Shown: piece by piece, positions 1-11,836 of the stretch
Layout: each line of letters starts with the position of its first letter
Position numbering within the stretch: position 1 is the first letter of the stretch
Assembly (NCBI GenBank): GCA_934045905.1
Contig: OW203767.1
Span: 12,031,073 to 12,095,072 of the forward strand
Direction: 5' to 3'
DNA length: 64,000 nt
DNA from: Leuctra nigra
Lineage: Eukaryota > Arthropoda > Insecta > Plecoptera > Leuctridae
The notes under the pieces: generated by a model
Databases searched by the model: none
What the model saw: the letters and a program-made list of their open reading frames with translations, nothing else
What the model was told of the DNA's origin: nothing
Translations under genes and position numbers: made by a program

Positions 1-58
1 CTTCCCATTTTCAATAATCTCTTTCACAATTTCTTCTGTCTCCGCCTCTATCAAATAT
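1..58 (-). CDS. Partial internal exon of an unidentified gene at window edge
   Basis: On the minus strand a pyrimidine-containing stretch ending in CAG at 61-59 is followed by 58 nt that are open to the window edge. After one leading base the frame reads YLIEAETEEIVKEIIENGK, an acidic, helix-like peptide with no stop. The acceptor and the coding-like composition make this a credible 5' part of an exon of a gene that continues left of the window. I do not recognise the protein; 19 residues are too few to assign a family. It lies on the same strand as the Osiris genes, but its sequence does not look like an Osiris exon. A possible promoter for it is noted near 3384. The frame and acceptor are seen; that it is coding is inferred. 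Confidence 0.4.
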
Positions 59-719
59 CTGTCAAGTGAAAAGGTAATACATTATGAATGACTACATAAT
101 ATATCTTATTTTATATTCAATTAAATGTCTCATTAATATTAACTCGTCATGGTTCGTTTAAAATGTATCCGCCATTACTCGGCATTTCTATCACCAAGCT
201 AGATTTCGACTTTCCTAGCATGAACAGTAAATCCACATATTATGCTAATGTTCTATAGATATAATATTATGTTTTTTATGTCGTTCCGTGTCCCACTTTG
301 TGATGAAGAGTCGAAGATATTTTAAACTCATTGTAGTCGCAACAAAGATGAAATATTCCGGACGCAAAGATGATGGAGCTTTTCAATGTTGCTTTTCATT
401 GAGAGGAAGCCACAACAAGTGATGTTTTCTTTTTGACGAATCAATGCTTTTTAGACAACAATGAAGATTATTTGATTGTACTTTATAGATGTGCCGTTTC
501 TTTTTAGACCACGTGTCGATTTTGAATCTTACTCTAATTTAGGATTTGTTTTATATTTTTGTTTGTATGAAAACGTGTCCTTCAAGCCAAATTTGGATTA
601 TGCGTGTTAGGTATGTACCCTAACAGGTTTACTTACGGGCAGTCATGAAGATCAAAATAGTAAAGATAAATACAATTAAAAATTATTGCATATGAAAATC
701 AAATTTAGTTTGTAGATTC
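59..719. other. Non-coding, nothing recognised
   Basis: AT-rich sequence with no ORF of note and no repeat structure that I could recognise. If the exon at 1-58 is real, this is part of its upstream intron. Confidence 0.4.
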
Positions 720-727
720 GCCGACCC

Positions 728-872
728 GGGGGCCCTATTCTTGAACTTTCAAATTCCCAATTCTGATGGAATTCAATTTCATGCAATGTTAATCCTTATG
801 GCCATGACCGGATTCCATCGGAATGGAATTGGGAAAACGTTCTAGAATAGGCCTCCGGGTCCTCCGGGCCCC
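728..872. mobile_element. MITE-like fold-back element (about 145 bp)
   Basis: The left end (GGGGGCCCTATTCTTGAAC, then TTCCCAATTC) is matched in reverse complement by the right end (GGAGGCCTATTCTAGAACG, then TTCCCAATTCC). This gives imperfect terminal inverted repeats of roughly 40 bp in an element without coding capacity. GC-rich tips on an AT-rich body are unlike the surroundings. A related end is visible near 47930-47965 (ACAGAATAGAGCCCC). No clear target duplication was found. Confidence 0.55.
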
Positions 873-1523
873 CGATTTGGTCAGTGCTGTACTCCCACGG
901 GTCATTGGTAATGGTCGACAATCAAAATGTTCCGATTTAGTTCAAACTTTGCATGGTGATAAAGACCAACATTATCTAAAATTTTACACATTGTAAGCCC
1001 ATTCAGTCAAGTATTAATTCATAATTGTCATTTTACGAGTTTAGTATGGGTTGTCAAAAGAGATTTCTGGAAAAGTACGTAAAAATTTGTCTGGAAAACG
1101 TTTGTGATCTTGGACCAAGGTCTTGAACCTTGATTCCACTAATTGATTCTGTAATTCAATCCAGACCAAATGTCTAACCCATCGAACAATCTCGTAGATT
1201 CAATTATTATTGTGGTTTAGCGAAGCCTTCACTGTCATTAGAGGAGCAAACCTGCATTAGAACTGGTATAAAAATATAATAATTAGAGGGCATAGATGAC
1301 CCTTCAAGAGCCTTCCAGAGTTAAATCATCACTTCCGAATCCTTCTGAAAAGCATTAACCTCTTTGCAAAAAGCAATTTGTTCAACACAAGAAAATTGCG
1401 TAGTTTTTACTATCATTAGTCACTGAAGTGGCAGCATGTGGGCATTCCAGAATATCTAATGGTGTATTCACGAATAGGAAATGAACCATCCTGAAAGTAT
1501 CTGGGATTCCTATATTACTACCC

Positions 1524-1558
1524 TTGCAAGACTTGCAAGACTTGCAAGACTTGCAAGA
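1524..1558 (+). repeat. Short tandem repeat, 10-bp unit x about 3.5
   Basis: The unit TTGCAAGACT is repeated head to tail, ending in TTGCAAGACG. A simple minisatellite with no evident function. Confidence 0.7.
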
Positions 1559-1559
1559 C

Positions 1560-2421
1560 GTGATTTTTTATGACAATATAAACGAATTTGGGTTGCTGAT
1601 TTTTGGGTCATAGTGTGCTTTGTTTATCGTGAAAAATGAGATGTAAATAGTATATTGTTCCCAAATTTGGTACATGTAGTGGGGTGGCCATAACAAAATT
1701 GAGATATTTCACAATAATGTGAGATTTTCCAATTTTAAGACTGAGTTGACCGGATTGCCATGTTGTTGCTTACATTACAGTAAAAGGTCGGTCAGCTCAC
1801 CAGCCTTTTTATATTTGAGTTAGGCATTTTAACGGCATGTTGTTTTAACGACTTGGCTGAGTGGAGCGACCGCTCCACTAGATGCAATTTAATACATTTG
1901 CGATATTACCAATTTCTATAACAATATATTTTCTTTTATAAAATTATAAAATTAAAATTATGCTAAAAAACAATGTTGCAACTATATAAGTGCAATCAAT
2001 ATTATTGAAAAATTTACCATTTTGTTTACTTCCGTCTTATTACTAAGTAATTACGTAATAAGTGGAAGTGATTTATGTGTAATCAAGATGCTACGAACGA
2101 GGAAGCAATTACATGTTATGGAATCTGTTACAATTAAATCCTCCCATCTTCCACGATTATGACGGAGTAATTGTTCATGTTATTGTGTGTGTGATAATGA
2201 TCGAGCTTCCACGATGCATCGGACATAACGGTCCCGTGTAAACAACCCACTGACAGACTCTTGCCGAAGCGGGTTTCAGGAATACCGATCACATATCTTA
2301 GTACCTACCAATGAGAAGCGGAATAGAATACACATAAGACGGATCCATTTATTGAAGCACGGACGGTTTAACACTTTTAAGTTAAACATGTTTTTAAAGA
2401 TTCATGACTATTATTATTAAA
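1560..2421. other. Non-coding, nothing recognised
   Basis: AT-rich sequence without a convincing ORF, RNA gene or repeat. Confidence 0.4.
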
Positions 2422-2644
2422 GCGATTAAAAGTTTTTGGGATATTTCGTCATGTTTTTGTAAAATTATTTATTATTTTACATAAATAATAATTATATTAA
2501 TTATAAATGTAATTGTTTTTCTTTTGATGTAAATTTGTAAAGTTTTGGACTGAGGAAGATTTTAATAGAAAAATCTAAACTGTAGACAAAATAATAAAAA
2601 AAATTACAAAAACATGACGAAATATCCCAAAACTTTTAAGTTGT
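2422..2644. mobile_element. MITE-like fold-back element
   Basis: The left end reads GGGATATTTCGTCATGTTTT and the right end carries the reverse complement (AAACATGACGAAATATCCC), giving terminal inverted repeats of about 45 bp around an AT-rich centre. A second, apparently one-ended copy of the same sequence lies at 33495-33560, so this is a dispersed family. Confidence 0.6.
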
Positions 2645-3099
2645 TTAGTGCGTCAAAAAAACTATACCAGTTGGGTATATTTGTGAAGCAAAGTCAAGAA
2701 TTTTGAAGCTCTGTTCAAGATCTCTAAGATCATCATTGCATAAGATCCAGTTGTGCTTTTATCGTACATTCAGACCACGATGGTTGTGGGGCTGGCTTTT
2801 TAGGTGTAGGTTCGGACGATTCATTTTAAGTGTCAAATCTTCCCGTACCTTCCGACTCCATCCAATGCAAGGGAATATTATTTTTCAATAAGAAATATTT
2901 CGTTATTCACTTACAGTTTATCGGGAAAGAATACAAAATTCTATGCAATTTTTATTTTTTCATGTATTTCATTCAAACTCAGATGAGTTTAGAACATTGA
3001 AGTTCGTCGTTCGACTGAATTAAAATTTGTATAATACCTAATTACCTAGTAGTATTTAATACCTAATTAACTGAGAAACCTAAAATAAGTTTCCCCACC

Positions 3100-3390
3100 C
3101 ATTTCACACAAATTCATCAATCTTCGCAAAAGTGCACCGATGTGCTCCGACTGAAACAATCTTAATCTTCTCGAGTCCTCAATACTCCAGTCGTCACACC
3201 GAAATCCTCCGTCTCGTGGTACCAGATCCTTTCTCTAGTACACATGTGCACTTGACCCTCTGTCTCAGTGGTTGACCTCTTAGCTCTGTTCACGTGAGAC
3301 TTGACTCACTCTTGCACGCAGCTCGCTCTGTCTGCACACAAGAAGACGTGTTTGTTAGGCAAACACGAATATTAACACATTTTATAGAAA
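3100..3390 (-). promoter_or_regulatory. Candidate minus-strand TATA promoter and 5' exon
   Basis: Read on the minus strand, a TATA-like CTATAAAATG near 3384 precedes about 250 bp that are clearly more GC-rich than the surroundings and free of simple repeats, as expected of a promoter plus 5' untranslated exon. It is placed and oriented so that it could serve the gene whose exon reaches the window edge at 1-58. No donor site or start codon could be fixed with confidence. Confidence 0.25.
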
Positions 3391-5120
3391 CATCCACCTT
3401 TCTATTCTGACAATATGTCGAAGCTATAAAAAATTTAATTGAACGACAAAAATCGAAATTTTCGTATGTATGTGTTAATTGTGTGCTGATTCGTGTAAAG
3501 TTTAAACCGGTGTTTGATGATAAAAAATAGTGTATTTTGTTTTGTATGGTATTTAAAAGTTTATGGCATCCGTGAGGGTTTTAAAGATGGACGTGAAACA
3601 GGTATGAAGGATATGTGTCAGGATTTGGTACTATCCCTTATCATCTTGCACTTTGGAAGGAGAAAAATGGAAATTGTGTAAAGCATGAAGTTTCTTCGGC
3701 GGATTTCCAATATTAATCTGATAAATCACCAAATCAATGTATCAACATCAATAAATGTGAACTATGTCATTAGTTCTGTCCATTAATTATTTGTGTCACA
3801 TTTCGCTTGTATTCCAACATAAAATCATTACGTATCCATCAAGGACTATTTAAAATGTCTAAGAGTTGAGCAGCCTACGCAGGAAATTAACAATACCCAT
3901 TTGCTATGACCGCATTGTTGTAGGAGTAGGTTTCAGTGTGAGGTGTAAATGTAATTAATTATGTGTTTGAGAGTTATTGTTGCATCACGATCTCCCATGA
4001 ATTCTGTCGGTTCCTATAAGAGCCCCATCAGGTGCGCCAAAAACATCGCAAATAATTCATTCGCTAATCATATTATACCGTTACTTCCGCAGCACAATGA
4101 AAGTAAACAAACAAAATTCGAGTTAAATGCACTTGCATTTTTATTTTGCCAATACGTTTTTTTTATTTACTACGAAACATTTCCTTCTACGTCAAGAAAC
4201 ACAAATAGTCTACAGAAAATTAGTCCTAATTTGGTGCAATTTTCTAGGTCACAATAAACAAAAGTTATGCTCATTTCCCCATGCATTTTCAGAGCGGAAG
4301 TGCATGAAAAAACCTTACGAAATGAAGCCGTGCTTAAAAACACATTGAGTTTGAGTCGTCTTTTGTTTTTTCTCCGTTTCTCACGCACAATATCCGGCGT
4401 TGTCTGTATTCATCTTCATTGAGTATTCTCCGACACAAGATGGTTATACAATCTCATTGTAATCGAGTTAGCACCAATGTTCGTCGGGGATTTCGATTTC
4501 GTTCTATTTTCAGGATAATAATGCTTGGCCTCATTTTCAGACCGGGTTTATAAAAAAGATTCTCACAGTTTTCGTGAATCAAGCGCCAAAGGAGGCCGCT
4601 ATTTGCACTTATTATACACAGCCTCAATTGTCAATTAAAGTATTTTTACATATTTCAGCTGTGTCTACAAGGAACTATGATGTGATAAATTAAGTTTGTA
4701 CGTCATTTTTATCGATGATTGATAATAGTTATTAGCTAACTTGTCAGGCTGATTGATTGATTTGTATAATTATTGAAGGAGGGAGTCGGAAATGATGACG
4801 AGGAATCTGGAATGATCGTGATTGGTGAAGTAGGTGGAGGTGCCGGGTTCAGAGAAGCATCTGGAAACAGATTCTCTGTAAGCTGTCATGGGGTGTTGTT
4901 TCATACATGGAACGGAACACAGAAGTTCTGAATAGTTTTTCAACAGTGTGCCACCATTCCTCAGTAATTATATTACAAAAACTGAAATATGTGATGAGTG
5001 TTTCTCTCCTAATTATTCGAGCAACAAAAACTTCACTTCCTTTTATCAATGTAGACATGTTGTTAAAAATTGCGCGATTATTAAATATTTTAGGAGAGGG
5101 CATTTAAGGAGTATTATTTT
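3391..5120. other. Non-coding, nothing recognised
   Basis: Open frames of 60-98 codons occur here on both strands (for example 3961-4257 and 4170-4388), but they overlap each other, lack family resemblance and have AT-driven composition. I treat them as chance. Confidence 0.4.
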
Positions 5121-5388
5121 GCTAGCTATGCGTAAGCGAACGGAAAAAGCACGGTTCGACAAATCGATTTTTTGAAATTTCTTTTCACGCTGACAAAATT
5201 TAAGAAAAATCAGTACACTATGACTTCTGTTACAACCTCAAAGTGTTAAATACGATATTTTTGGTAAAATAATCGTATTTAAAGCTAAAATGGGTGCTAT
5301 TATCTGATTTTTTAAATTTTATCAACGTGAAAAGAAATTTGAAAAACCGCTTTGACGAACCGTGCTTTTCCCGTTCGCATCCGCAGCT
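5121..5388. mobile_element. MITE-like fold-back element with about 90-bp arms
   Basis: The arm GCGAACGGAAAAAGCACGG at 5136 is mirrored by CCGTGCTTTTCCCGTTCGC at 5360-5378. Pairing continues inward through AAATTTCTTTTCACG and its complement to ATCAG/CTGAT. It has no coding capacity, and the arms make up more than half its length. Confidence 0.7.
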
Positions 5389-6360
5389 TTTATTAATATT
5401 TTCTGTAGGTACTTATAAACAACAATTCATTGCGACTCCCATACTACTTTCATGATTGGTTTCGTATTGTATTTGTATACCTATTCTAAATCAGGAGAAA
5501 TACAGAAGAAGTTTTTTCCAAAATGATTTATCATCTTCCCATCATGAACTCACGAATGATTTTTACAAATGGCGTCACGTTCAAATCGATCCACGGCAGA
5601 AGAATCAATCGAAGTTATTGGCCTCGATTGGAATTCGGGTCTCGAATGAAATCGAACACCAACTGTGGTCACATTTCGCGATATTCAATCATGAAAACAA
5701 ATTCCAAACCATCTTCTAAACAAACAAAGAAAGCCCGACTCAAGTGGTTCGAACGGAATAATATGTCATCTTGTGGCACCAATGAATGAATCTAACACTC
5801 CTTGGCAGAAAACGAACGCCCCTCTCTTCAACACCGTTAACTTCTTGAGGCACACAAGGTGTATCTCGTATGGAATTACTGATTGAAGGATGTTAAGAGA
5901 AACACCTCTAACACCTGTGAAAGATAGAATCTATACATCTAATGACAGGTTCGATGTGATTCATTGTTTTCTGTGATTTTTTCTCTGCATTTCTGATAGT
6001 TGGCACGCCAGTGCGTGAGGAATGATGGAAGAAGTACTGAAGAAGAATTGTGTCAAATGATGGCTTGTTGACACACCTTCATGAGTGGGTTAATACACCA
6101 CTATAGGATCTCACAGTGTCAATATGTTTCTTTGATTGACAAAATAGATTGAGCTCCGGCATCTATGGCTGATTCTTAAATTATATTTGCGTCTGCTGTT
6201 TTTAAATTGTTATATCTGAATTAGACGACACATATTGTTCTACAACTAGGATCTAATAGCTACGGATGAATGATTATGAGTATGATAATAGGATGGTTAG
6301 GATGGTGGGAAGAAGGGTGTCTTCGCCGATTAGTAGGAACCTTCCCATAATTTGTTTCTC
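5389..6360. other. Non-coding, nothing recognised
   Basis: Overlapping frames of 87-88 codons at 5456-5789 are AT-driven and resemble no protein family I know. No RNA gene was found. Confidence 0.4.
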
Positions 6361-6547
6361 GACTGAGGAAGATGTCAAGGGAACCTCAGTCAGGAAGGAC
6401 TGAGGAAGATATCAAGGGAACCTCAGTCAGGAAGGACTGAGGAAGATGTCAAGGGAACCTCAGTCAGGAAGGACTGAGGAAGATGTCTAGGGAACGTCAG
6501 TCAGTCAGGACTGAGGAAGATGTCTAGGGAACGTCAGTCAGGAAGGA
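6361..6547. repeat. 37-bp tandem repeat x 5, each unit a small palindrome
   Basis: The unit starts GACTGAGGAAGATGTCAAGG and continues GAACCTCAGTCAGGAAG. Five head-to-tail copies occur with few differences. Within each unit CTGAGG and CCTCAG are inverted, so each could form a short hairpin. The array abuts a tRNA-like sequence (6548-6620, minus strand) and may be the tail of a SINE. Confidence 0.85.
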
Positions 6548-6620
6548 CGGCCGCGGGAATCGAGCTTGGGACTCCGGAGTGAAAGTCCAGATTGTTACCG
6601 CCTGAACCAACTTGATCGGT
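6548..6620 (-). mobile_element. tRNA-derived SINE head
   Basis: On the minus strand an A-box-like AGTTGGTTCAGGCGG is followed about 35 nt later by a B-box-like CTCGATTCCCG, the spacing of an internal RNA polymerase III promoter. It does not fold as a full tRNA, so it is best read as a tRNA-derived SINE head. In transcription direction the 37-bp repeat array follows it. Confidence 0.55.
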
Positions 6621-6914
6621 TATTATAATCTGTATCATGAAATATTTTCACAATTATTCACAGCAACAGGGTGAAAAATATCATAATAATTGACGAATAG
6701 GCTCGCCTCAAGCCTTGATCCACAATAACAATAAAGTCATAATCAACTGTTATACCTAAAAAACTAATGTAAAATAAACCAATGAAATACCTGGAGTGAC
6801 AACTAAAAAATTTTGTCAGGTAACAATCATTGTAAACGGCCCTTAGTATTACAGCATTATCGTGGTCTTTAACTTTGAGTATACATATGTTTTTAACTCT
6901 TCCAATAAATCTTC

Positions 6915-6938
6915 TGCGTTGTGTGTGTGTGTGTGTGT
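6915..6938. repeat. (GT)n microsatellite
   Basis: A run of alternating G and T. Confidence 0.85.
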
Positions 6939-7314
6939 TTACGTGTATCTTCAGGTCAAACTGATCACGCACAACTAACGTAATGTTCCTAATAGGGATT
7001 GAGCTTGCGGTGTTCTCAAAACTAATCGACTTGGCTGTTAACAGTTGGAAATATTCACACATGAAACATTATATTGAGTCAACATTGATGTATTTGCTTG
7101 ATCAATTAACACGCCTTCCAGGTGTACGTTTCAAGTCTTACTTTATCAGCGGGACCCAAATCACAGCGCCAACAACGAAATAGAAAATAACAATTAATAA
7201 AAAGCAATATTTACACAAAAATTCGTGATTTTTAGGAGCAACACCTAAAACCGAATACGTATACACTCAACAAAAAGTTAAAACGGTGTCGGAAGAATCG
7301 GATTGGAAGAAAAA

Positions 7315-7426
7315 GATTTGATGGCATCATCCGATGAAGTCTGTGCTAATGCATTAGGAACTCTAGTAGGTGAGCTCTGATTTTATTAATAATAAAGAGG
7401 ATTGATTGTCAAGGAACCTGACAATT
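7315..7426 (+). repeat. Dispersed repeat family 1, copy 1
   Basis: Shares GATGGCATCATCCGATGAAG, then CTAGTAGGTGAGCTCTGATT, then GGATTGATTGTCAAGGAACC with copies at 9480-9612 and 21655-21805, in the same order and orientation. Family unknown; no coding capacity and no inverted ends were seen. Confidence 0.65.
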
Positions 7427-8635
7427 ACCATTTGTAATCACAGCTTTTAGTTTAACCATAAACATTTTCTTGTTCTTTTTGGTATTCTGTGTATTTGCAA
7501 TTTGTACATATTTGCTGTACAAACAGAAAATTAAATAAAAAATATCTATTCGTGGCTCCCTCTGGTCCTAAATGTATTGCTATCAATGCTTCCTACTCTA
7601 ATTTTTCGTGTAAATGAGGAAAGTATTAAATCCTTGGAGGATCCTGGATTATAATCTCATAATTGTTTTACCTTCAAGAGATGAAATTACATTAAATTGT
7701 AATGAAATATTTCATATGAAGTCAGAAGCAAAGATTGAATATTTTTGACAGAGTTAAGAATGAGAAAGCTTGTAATGGTTGTCATTTGCCATACATTACT
7801 GAAGCAACTCGTAACATCTATCAACACGCAAATGTTCCAATGCTTTGAACATAAACTGCGGGGGTTCGAGCTGCAATTTCATTATTATTTACAAATTGTG
7901 AGAGCTAGAATTAATTGACCGAATTTATAATTTTCAGGACAGGTTGCGATAAAGATCTTGTAAACAACATCGGGTTGTATAGGTCCTTAAAAACATCTCT
8001 TAATCAATTTGTCAAACGTTTTAAAGAGTCACGACAAAAATAATTGTGCTGGAATACGATTTTGTGTGTGTTGTTTTAAATGTCCAGTTGAGAAGCGTGG
8101 TATAATTTCAATGTGGATGGAACTTTTAGAGTGGAGAAAAGTAGAATACAACGTGCGAAATTGTCGTTTGACATTTGTAAAACTGCGCAGTAACTAGCGT
8201 ATTCCTTTCAGCTATCACAAAATCTAAATTATTTTAATGAAGACCACATTTTTATTACTTAGAATTGTCATAATCTTGAATGAATATCATAGTTAGGAGG
8301 TACTACTATCTTGCTTGTCATCAACCTCATAATTCGTATGTGTATGAAAAATGTTCTCAGTCATATTTGTACATAAATAGCTAACAGTCATGGCGTTTAT
8401 TTTATTACAAACAGCGTTGGTCCTGACAAAACCTTCAAGACGAGAGATAATTTAAAGTGAAAAGAACAAATCAAATTTGGAATATCGTTTTCTTGCTAAA
8501 CCTCAATTTCAAAAATTATTATTTACCACTTCACTGAATTTCATTCAATATGCTAGGAGGTTGAAAAAATAACCCTTCTTACCTCTATGAAAATGTAATT
8601 TCCCATACATGTATTGAGAATTCCAATGTGGCTAT
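7427..8635. other. Non-coding, nothing recognised
   Basis: AT-rich sequence. A 62-codon frame at 8009-8197 has no family resemblance. Confidence 0.4.
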
Positions 8636-8874
8636 CCCCATTTACACGGTAAAATTTCCTGTAAAATCTTTTATAAAATCTTTTCGTAAAAGAAATTTTA
8701 CCGTGTAAACAAGCCAATTTGATGGTAAAATCTTCGTAAAATGTTTTGTAAAAGGGTTGTGTAAAACCTTTTATGATATAAAACATGTTCTATTTCTGTA
8801 AAAGATTTTACGAAAAGATTTTACGAAAAGATTTTATAAAAGATTTTACAGGAAATTTTACCGTGTAAATGGGG
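8636..8874. mobile_element. Fold-back element with internal short repeats
   Basis: The ends are near-perfect inverted repeats. The left end begins CCCCATTTACACGGTAAAAT and the right end closes ATTTTACCGTGTAAATGGGG, with arms of more than 50 bp. The interior is built from repeats of GTAAAATCTTT in both orientations, plus a second nested palindrome at 8641-8720. No ORF. Confidence 0.75.
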
Positions 8875-9479
8875 CTTTACTCTGATATTGAGGTATTTGC
8901 GATTTCACATCACCCACATGAAGCAATTAAGACATTAAACCGAACGATGGAAAAAAATCTAGATATGGTGTACTTAATGTTCTTTTTTTCATTACCCCGG
9001 AGTGGCTCTTCTTAGATATGTTTCTGACAGGAGCCAAGTTCTAATTCAGATGTGAGTGAAAAGCGCTAGTGCCATCCCAAGTGGCAGCAGACATACAACA
9101 TTAATTGTGAGTGGATAGGTCATAGGTCAATCCACGAATATCGCCTTCGTGGGCCATTTGGCACAGATACCAAATCATTACCATAAGCAGACAGCATGGT
9201 TAAAGTCACATAGAAACAAACAATTTACGCACGTATAAATCGTACTTACTTTTTAATTAATAACTATTGAACCTTCCTAGAATTATTATATTTAATGTCA
9301 AAAATGTAATCGTGGTGTAGAGTAGGTATGCGTGAAGAATAATAGTCGTGAATATAATTTTATTGGCTGGGAAATTGTTTTTAATTTGTATAAAATAGTA
9401 AAATATTTATGGATTAGGTATAGGTAAACTCGACAATTCATAAAACGGTATTTGAAAGAAATGGATTCTAAAAAAAATG
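8875..9479. other. Non-coding, nothing recognised
   Basis: No gene or repeat could be supported. Confidence 0.4.
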
Positions 9480-9612
9480 TGATGGCATCATCTGATGAAG
9501 TCTTTACTTACTCGTCATCTACCGCTAGTAGGTGAGCTCTGATTTCATTGATAATAACAAGGATTGATTGTAATGTATCTGACCAGCAGCCAATCTGTTT
9601 CGTTCAAATATC
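9480..9612 (+). repeat. Dispersed repeat family 1, copy 2
   Basis: Same ordered blocks as the copies at 7315 and 21655 (GATGAAGTCT, CTAGTAGGTGAGCTCTGATT, AAGGATTGATTG). It shares the further block CCAATC..TTTCGTTCAA with the 21655 copy. Confidence 0.65.
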
Positions 9613-10249
9613 GTTTTATGAATTGTCGAGTGTACTTAATTAAAAAAATTGTTAATTAAACCTTGTATAAATTTTCATGACTTTCGATGCATTGTGAATA
9701 TTGTAAAATTCATGTTCTGAAGAATGTTTTGGGACACCAGGCCACTCTCCCACCTCTACGTCCTGGTCCAATGTCATCTCTTCTGTGATTTAAACATAAT
9801 ATTTAAGGCCGTGATAGAGTGGGTCAACCACTTATTGCGTACCAAAAAACAATACACCCTATTTCTTTGTTGACAGATTATCAAGAAGTTATAAAATCTA
9901 TAACTAAAAATTAAATTAAATTTAATTATATACTCTTCGATCTAATTTAATGAACTCAGTCTGTAATTTCTTCTCCCACGTCGCCTGAAATCGCTGGTTC
10001 TAATCCGCATCAACGCAGTCGAACCTCAGTTCGTGTTCAGATAATTAATCACAGCGCGGACCTAATTGATATAATTACAGTGCATTGTGCGTGGTGTCAG
10101 GCCTGTAGGAACGTCTGCACGCGGGTGTGCGACGAGGAGTAACGGATTGGTGAAAATATTAATCACATCTCACCTTGAGATGCTGGGTCCTGAACGTGAG
10201 ATACTTTAACGAGCTGTAGTCAGGAGCTGGGAGTAGTTGGAGAACAATC
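9613..10249. other. Non-coding, nothing recognised
   Basis: No convincing ORF, RNA gene or repeat. Confidence 0.4.
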
Positions 10250-10560
10250 ATGAAGTGTCTACGATTCAAGTTTCCTTGAATTCAACCCTTTCAAGGGGAA
10301 TTCAAGACTTGGATCGTCTAAATGAAAGCATTGAAGCATTTAACACGTTTACAAGTCTTGAATTCAGGACATCTCTTGAACCTTTTCAATTAGAACATGT
10401 CCTATTTTCCTCCAAGTCTTGAAATAGGTACTTCAACCAATTGTTAATTTCACCGCAACTTCAATCAACAATAAACATTAAATCGTCTAAATTCTCTTTC
10501 ATGTTTCCTTGAAATCAAGGGTTGAATTCAACCCCTTCAAGGAAACTTGAACCGTGTAAT
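10250..10560. mobile_element. MITE-like element with imperfect inverted ends
   Basis: GATTCAAGTTTCCTTGAA on the left is mirrored by TTCAAGGAAACTTGAACC on the right. GGGTTGAATTCAACCCC and related CTTGAATTC palindromes recur inside. The 61-codon frame inside it is incidental. Confidence 0.55.
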
Positions 10561-10599
10561 TCAGGCTTTAGACGCTTTTGGCAAGGATGTCTGTTTGTT

Positions 10600-10865
10600 T
10601 TTTTTTTTTTTTGTTTTTTCACCGATCGATCTGAAATTTTGCACATACCAACTATGGGGTTGAAATTTCAAATTTTGACCAACATTGACTTTTATTAATC
10701 AAATTTTAAGCAATATAATTTTGTTTCTTAAAATTATCTTCTGATTGGTTAAAATTAAAAATGTTTCGATCACGTTAAAATTTCACATAGTAATTTGACC
10801 AATGTTCATCAGAATTTAAAAATTTCCAGACGAATCTGTCATAAACCTGTAAAAAGTGTTACGTA
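10600..10865 (+). repeat. Dispersed repeat family 2 (TCACCGATCGA..GAAATTTTGCACA), copy 1
   Basis: After a T-rich run, TCACCGATCGATCTGAAATT and TTGCACA are followed by ACCAACATTGAC, CTGATTGGTTAAA and CAGACGAATCTGTCA. The same ordered blocks recur, diverged, at 52745-53070, and related pieces are at 15060-15330, 47220-47500 and 49750-49920. Probably a non-autonomous transposon of unknown class. Confidence 0.5.
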
Positions 10866-10890
10866 CTATTGTACTTTTGTAATTACTGCA

Positions 10891-10960
10891 CCGGCGCCCT
10901 GCCCGGGACCTCGCACTTGCCGGGCAAGCGCTCTACCAACTGATCCACCAAGGGCGGTCG
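10891..10960 (-). mobile_element. tRNA-like SINE head or tRNA pseudogene
   Basis: On the minus strand it reads CCGCCCTTGGTGGATCAGTT then GGTAGAGCGCTTGCCCGGCA. That is a good A box and an anticodon-arm-like hairpin, but the canonical T-loop GGTTCGAATCC is replaced by a GC-rich stretch. It therefore looks like a degenerate tRNA or the head of a SINE, not a functional tRNA gene. Confidence 0.5.
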
Positions 10961-11836
10961 GTCATTAAACACACAGCACATTAAACTAGCGTATTAATTA
11001 TTTCTTCAGCATATAGAACTTTCAATAACAGGTAGTAAGCCATCAACTTCTGAATCTGTTTTCTTATTGACCAAAGTTTATTTATTACTACAATAATTAA
11101 TTAAAATGAAGTTAAATAAGAAAGACACATATTTTAGTTACGACAGGTATGATTTATAAACACTATAAGTGTTATAAGATGATTTAAATGAATATAACGG
11201 TTTATTGAAAATACCCGATAAAAAAATTTTAAGCTAAAATTCATTAACACCCACAAATGAATACACATTATAATACATTGCTTTTGTGAAACGATGCTTT
11301 ACACAAAACCTGTTTGGATGAATATTAACCAATCAAACCTGTTGAATATATTAGCCTATATGTTAAAGTGGTCTCAATGGTTGTACAGAAAGGAAGAATT
11401 TACATTTCATAAAAAATACTGACCGCTCATGACTTGCATTAACTACTTATTACATTAGAAAATACAATATTACAACTTTTGCAACGTCAAAAAAATAATT
11501 ATAATTTTATAAAATATTTGTGTGCTACTTCCTATGCCTTCCAGGCAATAATGAACAACAACATATTCTTCCTTTGTATATTTATTTCCACTTTACCTCT
11601 AACTTCCACTATAATACACCTAAATTGAAATATAATAAATTGCAATTGTTTGGTAATTAATTAAATACATATTTATAATAACAATTAACAATTAACAATA
11701 CAGTAATAAGTTATAATATACACAATAATTATATCGTAGGAATATTTTTTAAAATAAATAAGATTAATGGACCCCTTTTTGGCTACCATATTTCCTAGGA
11801 ATGTACCAGCTTTCAGAGCTAAGAATGCAATTTCAT
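10961..11836. other. Non-coding; presumptive 3' region of the gene 1 readthrough frame
   Basis: Very AT-rich. On the minus strand it follows the TAA of the long open frame at 11837. No perfect AATAAA was found close to that stop. Confidence 0.4.

Noticed and set aside
6658..7062. 134-codon minus-strand frame
   Set aside because: Runs through a GT microsatellite and has a random-like hydrophobic composition.
10891..10960. Functional tRNA gene
   Set aside because: The T-loop consensus is missing and the acceptor stem does not close, so it was called a SINE or pseudogene instead.
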